Positions 1-11,800 of a DNA stretch of 64,000 nucleotides are shown one piece after another (the first letter of the stretch is position 1; each line of letters starts with the position of its first letter). The notes beneath the pieces were generated by a model. The model ran no database searches and was not told where the DNA came from. It saw nothing but the letters and a program-made list of their open reading frames with translations. The stretch comes from Gentiana macrophylla (Eukaryota > Streptophyta > Magnoliopsida > Gentianales > Gentianaceae): the NCBI GenBank assembly GCA_026214975.1, contig CM047806.1, positions 77,299,599 to 77,363,598 on the forward strand, given 5' to 3'. Made by a program: the position numbers and the translations under genes.

Positions 1-324
1 ATAGGGAAAAGTGGCGCCCCAATTATCTCCCCAACTGATTGGGATTATCTCCTAGTAGATTGATGAGAAAGAAACATTTTCCTACTAAAATAAGGAAAAT
101 CACTTAGATTGATTATCTCATTTAATTTATTATTTTATATTAAATAAATCTAAGATATTGTCAATATCTTATATTGAATATCTTTATCTTATTACCATAA
201 TTCTATTTTCCAAAAATCAATTAATATCCAATATTAATATTATGGTAATCTTATTAATTAAATTGCACAATCCAAATGTATCCTATACACCAAAAGATGG
301 CGCCACATTATTAGCCAAATTCAC

Positions 325-947
325 GTGTGTGATAATGCGGTTTATTATCACGATGGCTCTGCCGTGTATGTTGAGTGGATATCTGGATTATTTGATGTGT
401 TTAATAGTGTATAAGGCCGGTTGTGGCCGGCGGTGCTACGGTGGAGAGTATGAATGCTTGAGAGTGAACGTTTTTGCAGAGTATGGTTCTCCCTTGCAAT
501 TAGAATATATTTTAGAGGTTACACAAGCCTTCCTTTTTATAGGGAGGATGGAAGCTTAGGGCTTAAGTTAAGACAGGTAAGAAAATAAGATATCTTAGTA
601 GTTAAGTAAACTAAATATCTAGACGACAAGTGGATTGAATATCTCGGTGGCGTCCTATGTGGTCGCGTAGATCGCCACATACAAGGTCGCCAGCTTCATC
701 CTTGCCTTATGATGCTTCCCTTTAAATCTTGTGCGGTCTCTTATAGGCCTATTGTCCGAGGTCGCAGGTTGGCCCCTGAGCTACAAGTGACGTAGGTTTG
801 AAGGCTCTTGACAGGGACCCGATGGCGGCGACCTCGACTTGACTGGCATTGCGAACGCTATGGCCGCGAACCTTGTCCGACATGGTAAGGCAGATAGGCT
901 ATTTCCGGGACTCATAGGTGGTGATATTATTTAGACACATCAGTGTG
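325..947. mobile_element. Solo LTR (330-942) inside element A's LTR, TSD GTGTG
   Basis: A 613-bp segment starting TGATAATGCGG and ending ACACATCA is flanked on both sides by GTGTG (325-329 and 943-947). The segment is absent from the related LTR at 61724-63542, which runs straight through the equivalent place. TGAT...ATCA ends plus a 5-bp duplication fit a solo LTR left by recombination between two LTRs. A TATA-like run followed by GGGAGG lies near 530. There is no coding capacity; the open stretch at 158-559 crosses the insertion boundary and is not a gene. The family is unknown, and the orientation is uncertain. Confidence 0.75.
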
Positions 948-969
948 TCATACACACACAAATTTTGGC

Positions 970-972
<3 letters not shown>

Positions 973-1057
<85 letters not shown>
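973..1057. repeat. (AT)n microsatellite
   Basis: An uninterrupted AT dinucleotide run of about 85 bp lies inside element A's LTR, just beyond the solo LTR insertion. The other LTR of the family has only ordinary AT-rich sequence here, so the expansion happened in this copy. Its length is likely polymorphic and prone to assembly error. Confidence 0.95.
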
Positions 1058-1061
<4 letters not shown>

Positions 1062-2204
1062 TATAAGCAACATAATTGATATCTTGTATTACATTTATTC
1101 ATAATAAATAAATTCCACCATATTAATTTACCACTATAACATTTATAGTATGAGATAAATTCTTTCCTTATTTGGTTATCAACTATAACCACATTTTAAT
1201 CCGACTTCATGTTCATATGTGTGTGACCCGATAGGCTTCCGAATATGTTGGCCGTAGACATAAGGTGCAATTACGAAAATGCCCTTCACCTTTTATGATC
1301 ATAGATAGCGTCTAGCAACACGTCCATGACCCCCAATAATCAGAAGAGTCAATACACATGACTACTACCTTTCATGTGCTCGGTTAGCATGTAAATAGAA
1401 TCCTATCGCTATAATTTTATACATACGGTCATACGTCGAGTGTCAAGCATTAACGACATTATCTTATAATCTGGATATCATGCTCTGTCGAAGTAACTCA
1501 TTTACTTCCACTTTGCAAAGATTCAAGATGATAAGACATTCCTTATAAGAAGGCCCTTACGGATATTCACCCCTACTGATAGGGAATGCGATTCCCAGAC
1601 GACCTAACATGTATACTCTGCATGCTTCAGTATCACACCCAATCACTACTGCTTGATCGGCCCATGGTTAGGGGAAACATCAATAGTGTCAAAGCATGAC
1701 AATACACACCGTGATGCCATGTAGACTCCGGTCCTATGGATAATTACACAACCATCACATAGTGTGATATTTAACAGTGTAAGTGGGTCAGTCTAACGTA
1801 CGCATTCTCTAATACACGTCCATGTATAGTCCAAGTGTCCATACACTTTGATGGACGAGATCTATCCCTACCCTTAAAGACAGAAGACATCTAATACGTG
1901 CTAGTCTGTTAGCACTATCAATGCCCTGTTTGATAGTACATAAGCCTAGAGACATTTAAGTATCAAACTTATTAAAGTGATCAGAGAGCTCATCAACCAT
2001 AATCGACTATCATGGTTTCTCTATCACAGTTTAATACTACGGACGTTATCATATAACAATTCATAATTGGTTCTTTAAAAGAACAAATATATGACAACAT
2101 AAAAGCCATTTATTACATATGTATAATCATAAAGAAATAGTAATATTGATCCAACCCGGTCGGATCCGGTCCAACCCGATTGGGTTTATGACACTATTTC
2201 AACA

Positions 2205-2217
2205 ATCTCCCACTTGG
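2205..2217 (-). other. Element A polypurine tract
   Basis: Read on the minus strand this is CCAAGTGGGAGAT directly before the LTR terminus TGTTG. This is the usual form of a copia plus-strand priming site, and it sets both the orientation of element A and the LTR edge. Confidence 0.8.
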
Positions 2218-2229
2218 CCTTAAACCAAT

Positions 2230-4382
2230 CACTCGCACACACAAGACTAAGTTGAAACATAAGAATATCATGCAATACTCGCAACCAGCCCTAGCTGTGA
2301 ACGGATCGCTATCCGTGGGAACTTAGACTATCTTCATACCATGCTCCAAATGACCAAGTCAAAAGCAACCGCCTCAACACACATGAATCTCTGATGAGAC
2401 CCTGGTCCTTGCTTCAAGCAATGAATCCACAACTATATCAGCTATATAGTAAATGTGGAAGAACCGACAAAAGGTTCAAGAAAGAACCTCTAAGATCCAC
2501 ATATTGCTTCCATTGTGCCTCTAAGGCACTACTGTGTTTTGGCTTAGGTAGATTTCACAATGATCTCTTGCTAAGAACATTTCCAGCTCACTGTATCACT
2601 TAATCAAAGTGACTATAAACCCAGACTGTAGCTCTCACTCACCTTCATAAGACTTGGGACACACGTCTGTATATCTATATTTATCCGATTCCAAGTTTTG
2701 ATAAACTAGGAAACCATCCTTACCTTGTTTAAGGATATTCTCGACATTCACCAGATTTACTTTCATACTTGCTCATGACTCTTCATGGACTATGAACATA
2801 TGGCATCATCTTTCACCTTATCTTTATGGCCAACTTGCTAACATAGATAGATCTTGAGAACACCGACTAGTAGTATCTCCTGTCATGATCTATGCTAAAC
2901 TCTTTTAGCATCACATCTATATAGGTAAACTATAATCTAACAGCAGTTAAATCTATCACTATAGATTCTTATTTCCAAAAATAAGAACTGCTAATCCAAG
3001 TTCTTTCGTAAAGACCTTGAACTACCAAACATTGATTGACTGTGACATGGAGTGATAATTCTCGAGAGAGATATCCAATACCTTACTCAAAAATCATAAC
3101 ATACTCCCACTACATTGGGCATATCCCTTCTTTTGACTAAATTCAAACTCCTTTGATTATCAAACAAAGAAATCGTTTAGAGAAACTTGTTTGAGTCCAT
3201 AAATGGATCTCGTGGGCTCACGTATCATGTTATCGTCTATGAACATCGAGTTGTTTGCCCAATGTCTTCAACACTATCATATAGCCATGATACAAAGTTA
3301 TAACAAGAATAGTCTGAATAGAACTGGCTCAGCTGGCAACATAAAGATAATTACATGGTTTACACCCCGTACCTTTCAGCCGTCACTATAGCCTTATGGT
3401 AATCATATTACTATCCATGTTAGCCTTTTAGGGACATTCCCTCTAGGTAAGGCAAACTAGGTTCACAACCTGGTTGTCACTGATGGAATCTAATTCAGAT
3501 ATTATGGCTCCTGGCCATTTCTCTCAATCTTGCCTATCAAACATTCCTTCTTAAGTCGTCAGATATTCACTCTTCAAGATGAACATATTAGCAGCCTTTA
3601 TCAGGCCACAGACTTATAGAACATTTTTGTACACTGAGCAGGGTTCTACACCTCATTACTATATGGCATCTGCTCACGTTCCTATGGGTGAATCTCTCAT
3701 TGTGGCTCAAAACTCTTTTGAGATCTCCCTTACTCCCACTATCTCTTTTGGAAGAAATACCTCCTCTAGAAGACAGCATGTTTGGAAACAAACATTTTGT
3801 TCCACGGGAAAGTAGAAAATCTCTAGCGTACTTGCCAAGACATTCCACAAAGTTGCATATGTCGTACTAGGCTCCAAGCCTTTCCGACTTTGCCTATGAA
3901 AACTTCAAATCATCGGTTAAGATAGATTCGACATTATCCCCTTCCATATCTAATATGGAATTTATTCAACCTTATTCTTTGGAACACGGTTAAGTATGTG
4001 TTTTGATTAAGGGCACTATCCCAAAACGGGTAAGGGATTCTTTGCATGGCTTACATCACAACTTTATCGTATAAAGTGTCGCTTACATTTCGGAACCGCA
4101 ATCCGATCGCGCATCTCAAACTGATATCCTTTTATGGAGAATCTGATTCCTTTTAAGACAACTTCTTAAACACCCTCCAGTTATTAATTTCTTCAATCCA
4201 ATTGAATATTAAATCCTAAGCTTCATTTATCTCATATTCATACTAGCTCAAACTTTTCGGGCTTTTAGAATTGTCGTACTTCAATAAGTACATTCAACTA
4301 TTTATAAAATAGTCCAAGAGAGATAAACAATTATTTATGGTATAAATTGTCATAAGCCAACAAACATCAGTATGTTTAGGCT
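2230..4382 (-). pseudogene. Element A pol remnant: integrase, reverse transcriptase, RNase H (decayed)
   Basis: No long open frame survives, but minus-strand translation recovers copia landmarks in the right order. The integrase start HTDVC lies at about 4345-4378, followed by a damaged core ending near KYDNSKS. The post-integrase SKHAVF motif is near 3780, the reverse transcriptase word IYGLKQ near 3200, and an RNase H tail resembling GAIAQAK..SHQ and VPTDSDPFT lies between 2280 and 2460. Many stops and frameshifts separate these pieces. The gene is cut at 4382 by element T and resumes upstream at 34524. Recognition of the lineage is by motif only; it resembles the copia group with PADPFTK-like RNase H ends. 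Confidence 0.7.
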
Positions 4383-4993
4383 TGATATACCACGGCCTGA
4401 TAACGGTGGACCAAACGACCTTTGTACCTACCTCAGTGGTCTTTCCCTGCCTCTGACCTCAATCGCCACCAGCTCAATTGGAAATAAGACGATCAAGTCA
4501 TCTAGCTCAGACGATCATCTCAGCCCTCGAGTTGGGGGCCGAGCACGCCGCCCCTGTCCGTCGTACCAATCCTGTGGACTAAGCCCTCTGCACATGCGAA
4601 CACGCTCTATACTCTATGCGAACGAAGACAAGACAATCCCAGCGCAAAGACGATAAATAATTCGGCGGTCCCCTCAGCGCGACCCGCTAACCTTTCGTGT
4701 CTTCTCAATTAGGTTTATTAATGTCTTGTCAATGCTAGTCTAATTACAATTAGCATTTCGCCTATAAATAGAGGCTTCAAATCATCTGTAAATGGGACTT
4801 TGAAATATAAGCAGATATACTGTGCCAAATTCGTCAACCACGTTTTCTTCTCATCATACCACACACCTTCCGGCTGAGCTCCGCCGTGTATTCTTCACAA
4901 CCACCATACATCAACACCATAAATCATCATCCCCATTCAGATATCCACCGCATCACTTCCAATATATCCACCGTGATATTCCATGCAATATCA
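4383..4993 (+). mobile_element. Element T 5' LTR
   Basis: A 611-bp repeat runs from TGATATACCACGG to ATATCA and is near-identical to 33912-34523. The terminal inverted repeat is TGATAT/ATATCA. Apparent reading frames in it (4372-4656, 4822-5100) recur only because the LTR recurs, so I do not regard them as genes. Confidence 0.92.
4763..4770 (+). promoter_or_regulatory. Element T LTR TATA box
   Basis: TATAAATA followed by GAGGC, a typical plant TATA setting, lies about 230 bp before the LTR end. The same box is conserved in the 3' LTR at 34293-34300. Transcription would start about 30 bp downstream. Confidence 0.7.
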
Positions 4994-5012
4994 GCTGGCT
5001 CCGTTACCGGGA
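4994..5012 (+). other. Element T primer-binding site
   Basis: GCTGGCTCCGTTACCGGGA lies directly after the 5' LTR. Its form resembles the TGGCNCCGTTNCCGGG sites common in plant gypsy elements. The tRNA used is not assigned. Confidence 0.6.
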
Positions 5013-5548
5013 AATCATCCAAATTATTACTCACAGCTTTTCCGCTGACTTCCACCGCCCCCTAAAAGTATCTCAGCCAAGAAAAGTCTCGACCTTTTAA
5101 TTGTATATTCTAAAATCTACAGCATTTTACGGTTATCTTGAAGGAGAGGCTCTCGATCTTACGAATCGAAACTTACGCAGAGCATGTTTGCCGAAAAATA
5201 GGGGATTCACTGGTGGTAGCTTCGCAGAGCTTGGAGAAGAATCGTCATCATCCATGAATTAGTGAATGCATTCCCCAGATTTCTGGTTCTACAAAGTAGC
5301 GTCACTACCAGATTGGGTCAGTTAAGTTTTCTACCAAAACCCAAGTAAGCCTGAGTTTTATTTGCAAAGAGGTTGGCAATTTAGCATATAGTGCAAGTTT
5401 CATCTTGAATTAAATGACTGGAGGGAAACTCAACAACCCGGAGACACCGAATAAAGGAACAAATCAGGATTTGCCATGTGGCACGACGTCACATTAGAAT
5501 TGACGTAGCAATGGATCACACGCTACTGTTGGGAATAGTGACCCTGAT
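5013..5548 (+). other. Element T 5' untranslated leader
   Basis: This is non-coding sequence between the primer-binding site and the first gag ATG. I see no further structure. Confidence 0.6.
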
Positions 5549-7200
5549 ATGCACAGAGTGTTGTTGGAAAAGGCAAAGGCATGGGAATTAGAGGCTGCGG
5601 CAATAAGGAAAAGCCGGGGCAAACATGCCTTAGAACCGCACCAGCAAAATTTGGAGCCAAGGGCGACCACTGACAAAGAGACAGACTGCCATGCCCTCAC
5701 TCTGAAGCCTCACATGGAATACAAAGAGGACATACGGGTATGCAACTTACAGCTTATAGCCAATGGCCACCCTCCTTTGCCAGTAAGTAAGTTCTCTCCG
5801 TCAATGCCAGCTCCGACAGAGATACAACTCACTCACAATCCCCCTAAGAGGAAAAACCTAGCAAAGACTGATCGCGGTCATCATGCACAACAGAGCAGTC
5901 ATGCCACCTCTATCCCGGAAAAAAGTAGAAGATCGGCGCTTCAACGCCTTGGGCCCATGGATAACGTCCGTGGGGCAGCCCCTATGCGTAGTCAACTGAG
6001 GGTAGAAAGTATTCGGCAGGTGCGGCCCCGAACCGAGGTAACCGACGACTCAAATTACACGGAAAGCACAGTCAAGTCAACACTGCCCCCGGAAATGAGG
6101 GACGAATTCGAGCTAATGAAAAGGAAAATCGCTAACTTAGAGAATGGAAAGGCAATACATCAGGAAACTCCCACCTGGGGAACCTGCGTTCTTCATGAGA
6201 ACATACTAAAGGCAGCCCCGAGAGGAAGAATACAGTACCCCACAGCCACGAATTATAATGGAACCACGGATCCTCTCGACTGGTTGTCCGTCTTGCAGAG
6301 CAAGTTTAGTCTAGCCACGTCAAGTGAGGAAGCGTGGTGCTTTGCATTTGTCAGAGCGATGCAGGATAGGGTGGCCGCATGGGTTCGCAGTCTGCCCCTA
6401 GATCAATTACATCATGGGATGACCTGGTGAACAAGTTCAAAACAGAGTTCAGATCCATCGGTCAACCTAAGAAGGCTCACACAGACTTGCATGAAATCTG
6501 TCAGGGCGAGACTGAGACTACGCGTTGTTTCTTTGATCGTTTTATCAAAATCTAAGAGCAGACCAGATGATTGCCTGAGAATGTGGTAATGACTACCTTC
6601 GAAGCGGGATTAGGAAAGGGTTATCTCAAGTCCCACTTCGCCCTCAGTACACCAAAAAATCTCCAAGATATGTTGGCTCAAGCGAGAAAATATATAGCAA
6701 CGGAGGGACCAACGGTACCGTCAACAACTCGGCATGACAGGTCAAGAGCAGACCGGAGCCCACCAAGAGTCAGTCGTAGGAGCCGGGGTCGCGATATTAG
6801 AAAGCCCGAGAATTTACAGATGATAGTTTCACACCCATTACTATCTCGTATACTCAACTTCTGGCAGAAGTAAATGATGAATTACCTGATCCTACTCCAA
6901 TGAGGCCCGATAGATGTTGTGATACCTCAAAATACTGTTGTATCATAGAGATCATGGACACACTACGGAGGAATGTAGACAGTTGAAAATTGAGATCGAA
7001 AAACTAATACAACGAGGAAAAGACTGGATCAGTATAGAAAGGATGGCGGTGGAGCAAACAAGGATAACCGTCAACCCCATCAATATGATAGAGAGATCCA
7101 TATTATCACCGAGGCCGCCCCAAGAAATAACCAGATCAAGCACCGAATCAACTGAAATCACAAGTGCGTCGAGCGACCACCTATCTTGCTCGGACAGGAG
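5549..7200 (+). pseudogene. gag: Element T Gag, frameshifted
   Basis: The ATG at 5549 opens 293 codons. Residues about 220-293 (GTTDPLDWL ... AAWVRSLP) match the gypsy Gag capsid family. The frame is lost near 6415, where the capsid motif continues in another frame as SWDDLVNKF, and again after 6560. The capsid end (6571-6873) includes MLAQARKYIATEG. A nucleocapsid-like motif YHRDHGHTTEEC near 6941-6976 is the single zinc-binding region typical of Tat elements. The N-terminal 200 residues are basic and unrecognised. At least two frameshifts and several stops make it non-functional. Gag would form the cytoplasmic particle that packages element RNA. Confidence 0.85.
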
Positions 7201-7825
7201 CAACCTCTTACATTTACCCGCAATGAGTTGGTCACATCCGTTCATACTGAGGATTCGTGCTTAAGCATCTCGGTCATTATTAACCGGGCACTGCTGAACA
7301 TGGTTATGATCGACACATAATGGTACCCTTGAGGGGTTCACCAATCACCAAATTCAGGTCAAGGGGGCCATCGATTTAGACGTACAGATAGGGGACCATG
7401 CCCCTTTTCGCACTGAGAAGATAAAATTTCTTGTTGTGGATCTTCAATCAAGTTACAATGTGATCATAGGAGCACCAACCCTATGAAAATTCCAGATGGT
7501 CGTGTCGATCCCTCATCAACGCGTGAAATTTATATAGAAAATGGGATCGGGGTAAGTGTTAGAGACCCTAAGTCGGTCCAAACATATATTCAAGCTTCGA
7601 GAGCCGACAAAAGGCCGTGCCTCGAACAGGGAGCGGACCCTGAGCGAATGACCGCGGTACAAATGGTTAGACAACTCCCTCTTACAGAGGTCGAGTGTGA
7701 GACCCTGCAAGTCAGAGATGAGCCAGATTTCACAGCTGATGGGGATTTGATAGAGATAGTTGTCAACGACGCCTATCCCGACCAAAAAATAAAAATTGGG
7801 GCTCACCTATCCCCATCTGATAAGG
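7201..7825 (+). pseudogene. Element T protease region and RT N-terminus
   Basis: Translation around 7260-7500 gives the retropepsin pattern. NRALLNMVMIDT, where the catalytic Asp-Thr should be followed by Gly, runs instead into a TAA. FLVVDLQSSYNVIIGAPTL matches the second conserved block of gypsy proteases. From 7483 an open frame runs to the solo LTR at 7826. It is in the same frame as the RT after 9920 once the 2094-bp insertion plus one 5-bp duplication is removed. Protease would cleave Gag-Pol in the particle; the lost glycine and the stop abolish it. Confidence 0.75.
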
Positions 7826-8785
7826 TGTAAAATCCCGAATTTTTCGACTTCTTAATTTATTGGTAAAGGGAATCAAATAAGGATTTATTAATAATTAAGA
7901 AGGGATTTTATAATCATTTTTATAATTCCTTAATTTTAATCCCTACCTTGGCAATTAAAAGGCTTTTTACTTCCTTTCCTTTCTTTCCCCAAAAAAAAAA
8001 AAAAACACGTGAAACCCCCTTCCAAACCCCTAGCCGCCGACGCCCTCCTTGTGAAGCGAAGGAGAGAAATCTCTCCTTCATGTTAAGGATTGTTGCTGCC
8101 GTCGTCGTTGTCGTCGGTAAGGGTTGTCTTCCTTTTTCCTACAATTCGAGCATGACGATCGGCCGGCCAGAGGCCATGGCCGATCCATACATGCGTGTGG
8201 GGGGGGGGAGGATGTCGTTTTGGTTTGTTTGTTTTCATTGGAATTGTGTTGTAATTTTAGTGCCTTTCCTTCCACCTATAGATATAGATTCGAGCTTCGT
8301 TGAGGAACGGTTCTAACTTAGTAAGGGGCTTTCAGAAACGCAGCAATTCCGGTAAGGATACTTCTATGGTTTGTGTTTTCGTTTGGTTTGAAAGATGAAC
8401 TTGGGGGTAATATGCCGGGTTGTGTATGGTTTTGGATGTTTGGTATTGTTGTTCAAGGATTTTTGACAGTAATTTGGGGCTGTTGGTGTGTTTTAAAGCG
8501 TTTAGGTGGCTTTAATCATGTTTTAAAAGGGGAACTGTAATGCTGTTAATTTTTCTAAAGTGTTATGCAGTCAAATTTTATTCAAGGGTGTTTACACTTG
8601 GTTGTCCTGTTTCGGGGATGTTATACGTTCATAGTAGTGTGTTTTTGCGTTGGTTAAAGTCTATAGTTGACATGATACTTTTGTATGGAGTTTTCTGGGC
8701 TTAAAGTGTTGCTTTTGCTGCTGTTTTGTTGTGAAACGGCTCAGAAATCGCGTGGAGAATTGTTAGGGTTCGAGATGAAACCCAG

Positions 8786-9012
8786 GCGGACGGGCATCCG
8801 GATTCACTGGACGGGCGTCTGCCTTGATTTCAGTCCAGACGAGCATCTGGGTTACCTGGACGGACGTCTGGGGGGTTATTTTACATTCAGGATCTAACTC
8901 TGTTAGAGTGGACGGGCGTCTATACATTTTGGATGGGCGTCTGATAGCTTGGACGGGCGTCCAGTAGAGTACTTGGACGGGCGTCCGGTCGTCCAAACGG
9001 GCGTCTAGTCTA
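8786..9012. repeat. GGACGGGCGTC minisatellite in the solo LTR
   Basis: About nine imperfect copies of the 11-bp core GGACGGGCGTC occur. They are separated by variable spacers of roughly 10-35 bp and are followed by TG, TA or CG. The spacing is irregular, so this is a dispersed core motif rather than a strict tandem array. Confidence 0.85.
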
Positions 9013-9147
9013 TATTGTTTTCCCTTCTTTGGTAACTGTGGTTCAATCTTATAAATATATTTTGGAGTCATGTCTTGATGGGTCAGGGGTATTGACATCA
9101 CTGTGGGGTTTGAATTTTAGGCATTGAGGTTTGTAGACTCATAGTGG

Positions 9148-9300
9148 TTGGGCCGGATAGGGTAGCACCCAAAGCCGGGAACCCGGGAAGGTTTCCTTAC
9201 GACTTCAATGACCTTAGTGTATTTGGGGAGTTGCAGACATTGGTATGGTCGGGCCGGATAGGGTAGCACCCGAAGCCGGGAACCCGGGAAGGTTTCCTTG
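9148..9300 (+). repeat. Duplicated block in the solo LTR
   Basis: A unit of about 50 bp (GGGCCGGATAGGGTAGCACC ... GGAAGGTTTCCTT) occurs at about 9150-9199 and again at about 9250-9300, with a spacer of about 50 bp. It is a direct internal duplication within the LTR. Confidence 0.85.
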
Positions 9301-9919
9301 CACCCCAGTACGCGATGGCCTATTTAATTAATGGTAGCATTGGTAGGCCTTTAGGATCCTCCTCTTTAGGGTTTACCCTTTTGAGGGATGTGCACATTCG
9401 GGACCTTTAGGTGGATAGTTGTGATGTATGGTATCCGTTATGGATTGGTCGTAACTTTTGTAGATTGGTTGGGTCCTTCATAAATTGGTGGTACTTTTCA
9501 TGGGTTGGTTTTACCTTACGTATACTAGATTTATTCTTACACAACTTTATAGTTGACGGTTTTGCTTTCGTTTGACCCTGCTATGATCCATGTTTGGGGA
9601 GCAGATTCTTAGCAGGTATTTTCTTTGGATGATTGCTGAATGCGGGGATGTCGCGGGGTATCGAGAGCCACGTATTCGTAGTCTTACGTTTTCACTTTAC
9701 CGGATTTCCGACACTTTAAGATTTTATTGACGTTTCCACATATTTTCATTTTCTTTCAAGAGATTGTAATTACTTTGACCCCTTTTAATAATGAATGGTG
9801 GATGTTTATGCTTCTGCTATTGTGGAATGTTGAATATTACTGCTGCGACTGTGTGTCGTGAAGTGACGTTTCGGTGAACAATACCGGCGGCCAACGGGAT
9901 TGGAAACCGGGGTGTTACA

Positions 9920-11800
9920 TAAGGAGGCCCTAATTGCACAGTTGCGGGAAAACTTAGACACATTCGCATGGGTGGTGACCGATATGAGGGGTGTAGAGCC
10001 GGAGATTGCACTTCACCATCTAAACACAGATCCGACCTTCAAAGCAATTCAGCAGCGAGCCCGACAGTTCACTCCGGAGAAAGAATCAGCTATCAAAATA
10101 AAGATCGACAAACTTCTGCAAGCTGGAATCATCAAAGAGCTGAGTTACCCCACCTAGTTGGCCAACGTAGTCATGGTGAAAAGGTATAATGGAAAATAGA
10201 GAATATGCGTCGATTTCACTGACATAAACAAGGCTTGCCCAAAGGATCCTTACTATTTGCCTAGGACTGACAGATTGGTTGACTCCATCGCAGGTTTCGA
10301 TACCTTAATCTTCTTAGATGCATACTCTGGTTACCATCAAGTCAGAATGGCAGAGTGTGACAAGGAGAAAACGTCCTTCAGAGCGGCCGGGGGTATGTAT
10401 TATTACGAGATGATGCCCTTCGGATTAAAAAACGCAGGATCGACATACCAGCGAATGGTGAATAAAGTTTTCGCAGCACAAATCGGCAAAAATATGGAGG
10501 CATATATAGATGACATGGTAGTCAAGTCGGCCAGTGGAAATCATACCTCCGACCTTGCTGAGACGTTCGATAATGTCCGGAGGCATTCAATGAAGCTTAA
10601 TCCCGCCAAATGCACATTCGGTGTGCAAGCAGGCAAATTCATAGGTTTCTTGGTTAGTCATCGGGGCATAGAGGCCAAATACAAGCTCTGATCGAAATGA
10701 AGCAGCCGACCTGCATAAAGGAGGTTCAAAAACATAACGGCCGGATAATTGCTTTGGGCAGATACATATCAAGGTCCGTAGAAAAATGCCTTCCTTTTTT
10801 CAAAATTCTAAAAGGCAACAAAAGCTTTTCATGGGATGAAGAATGCTCCTGTGCATTTCAGGACCTCAAGGAATATATGGGGAAACCCCCTATTGGTCAG
10901 CCCAGTATTTGGAGAGGTCCTATTTCTATATATGGCGGAATCAGACCGGGTTGTAGCTGTAGTACTTGTAAAAGAAACCGAAACCTTCCAAAACCCCGTT
11001 TTCTATGTGAGCAAAGCTCTCAGCCCGGTGGAAACGCGATATTTTATTGTTGAAAAGCATGCCTACTCGCTAGTTATCGCCGCAAGCAAACTCAAGGGAT
11101 ATTTCACTTCGCATGCTATTACCGTTCTCACGAATAGTCTATTGCATCAAGTGCTACATAAGCCTAACATATCGGGTCGCTTACTTCGCTGGGCAATCGA
11201 GCTCACATAGTTCGATATACATTACCAGCCCCAAAAGGCAATCAAAGCTCAATCGTTAGCAGATTTTGTCGTCGAAATGAGCTTCAATGTACAGTTGTCA
11301 AACTCAAACAAAATGAATGACCAAACCCGAGTCGAAGCTACAGAACCGAGACGACCAGAGAACTGCTGGCAGTTGTATGTCGACGGTGCCTCAAGTAGAA
11401 ACGGATGCGGGGCCAGAATTGTATTATCCGAACCGGGGACTACTAAGGAGATTGAAAAAGTGCTCTGATTTGAGTTTGAAGCATCTAATAATCAAACGGA
11501 GTACAGGTGGTCCTAGCCGGACTCGAACTCACAAAAGAAATAAGAGTGAATAACGTCGAAGTCTATTGCGACTCACAACTGGTGGTCAATCAAATATCTG
11601 GAGATTATGGCACACATTGCCACATCCTGGGTAAATACTGTGAGGCAGTCAGACAGCTGAAAAAAGAATTCAATTACTGTGAATTCAAAAGGATTGATAG
11701 AAAGGAAAATCTGAGAGCAGACTTCTTATCCAGATTGTCGGAAGGAGACGAGTTCGTAGATCCGTCCATAATGGTTGAGTACCTTGCAGCACCTTCTATC
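9920..11800 (+). pseudogene. pol: Element T reverse transcriptase and two RNase H domains
   Basis: After the RT N-terminal extension (RENLDTFAW, 9945-9975) come PEIALHHLN and RQFTPEKE, then the palm motifs FLDAYSGYHQ (10312-10341), MPFGLKNAGSTYQ (10412-10450) and the catalytic YIDDMVVKS (10504-10530). The first RNase H spans about 10840-11270 and includes NPVFYVSKALSPVE. A second, archaeal-type RNase H begins at WQLYVDGASS (11368) and ends near DFLSRL (11720-11740), the hallmark of Tat elements. In-frame stops occur at 10156, 10197, 10689, 11208 and 11466, and frame changes occur near 10750 and 11490. RT would copy element RNA to DNA in the particle. Confidence 0.92.

Larger units (their letters stand above)
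1..2204 (-). mobile_element. Element A 3' LTR (Ty1/copia), truncated by window edge
   Basis: On the minus strand this LTR begins TGTTGAAATAGTGTC at 2204 and runs leftwards out of the window. A purine tract abuts its start at 2205-2217, so it is the 3' LTR of a minus-strand element whose interior lies to the right. It matches, inverted, the LTR at 61724-63542: both share the words around CCCAATCGGGT, the stretch reading CTACGGCCAACATATTCGG, and the GGCGCCAC motif. By that comparison roughly 0.4 kb of the downstream end lies beyond position 1. It is interrupted by a solo LTR (330-942) and by a long AT microsatellite. The match to the other LTR is seen directly; copia membership follows from the pol remains next to it. 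Confidence 0.85.
7821..9924 (+). mobile_element. Solo LTR (7826-9919) of another gypsy family, TSD TAAGG
   Basis: The segment starts TGTAAAATCCCGAAT, ends GGGGTGTTACA, and is flanked by TAAGG at 7821-7825 and 9920-9924. Its 2094 bp plus the duplicated 5 bp split the protease/RT reading frame of element T exactly. The termini are those of many plant chromovirus (Tekay/Del-like) LTRs, and a TATA box (TATAAATA, 9050-9057) fits the plus orientation. It contains a GC-rich minisatellite and a duplicated block. The open stretches inside it (7948-8316, 8685-8897, 8763-9101) look like chance frames. The family call is from terminal sequence only. Confidence 0.88.

Noticed and set aside
158..559. 133-codon open frame at the left end
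   Set aside because: It runs across the boundary of the solo LTR at 330 and has no family motif; it is chance coding in LTR sequence.
899..1192. 97-codon minus-strand frame rich in Tyr-Ile
   Set aside because: It is the translation of the AT microsatellite.
4372..5100. Two open frames that recur at 33911-34177
   Set aside because: They lie in the two LTRs of element T and recur only because the LTR is duplicated.
8763..9101. 112-codon minus-strand frame with repeated RPV/QVL words
   Set aside because: It follows the GC-rich minisatellite on its opposite strand; no other coding evidence.
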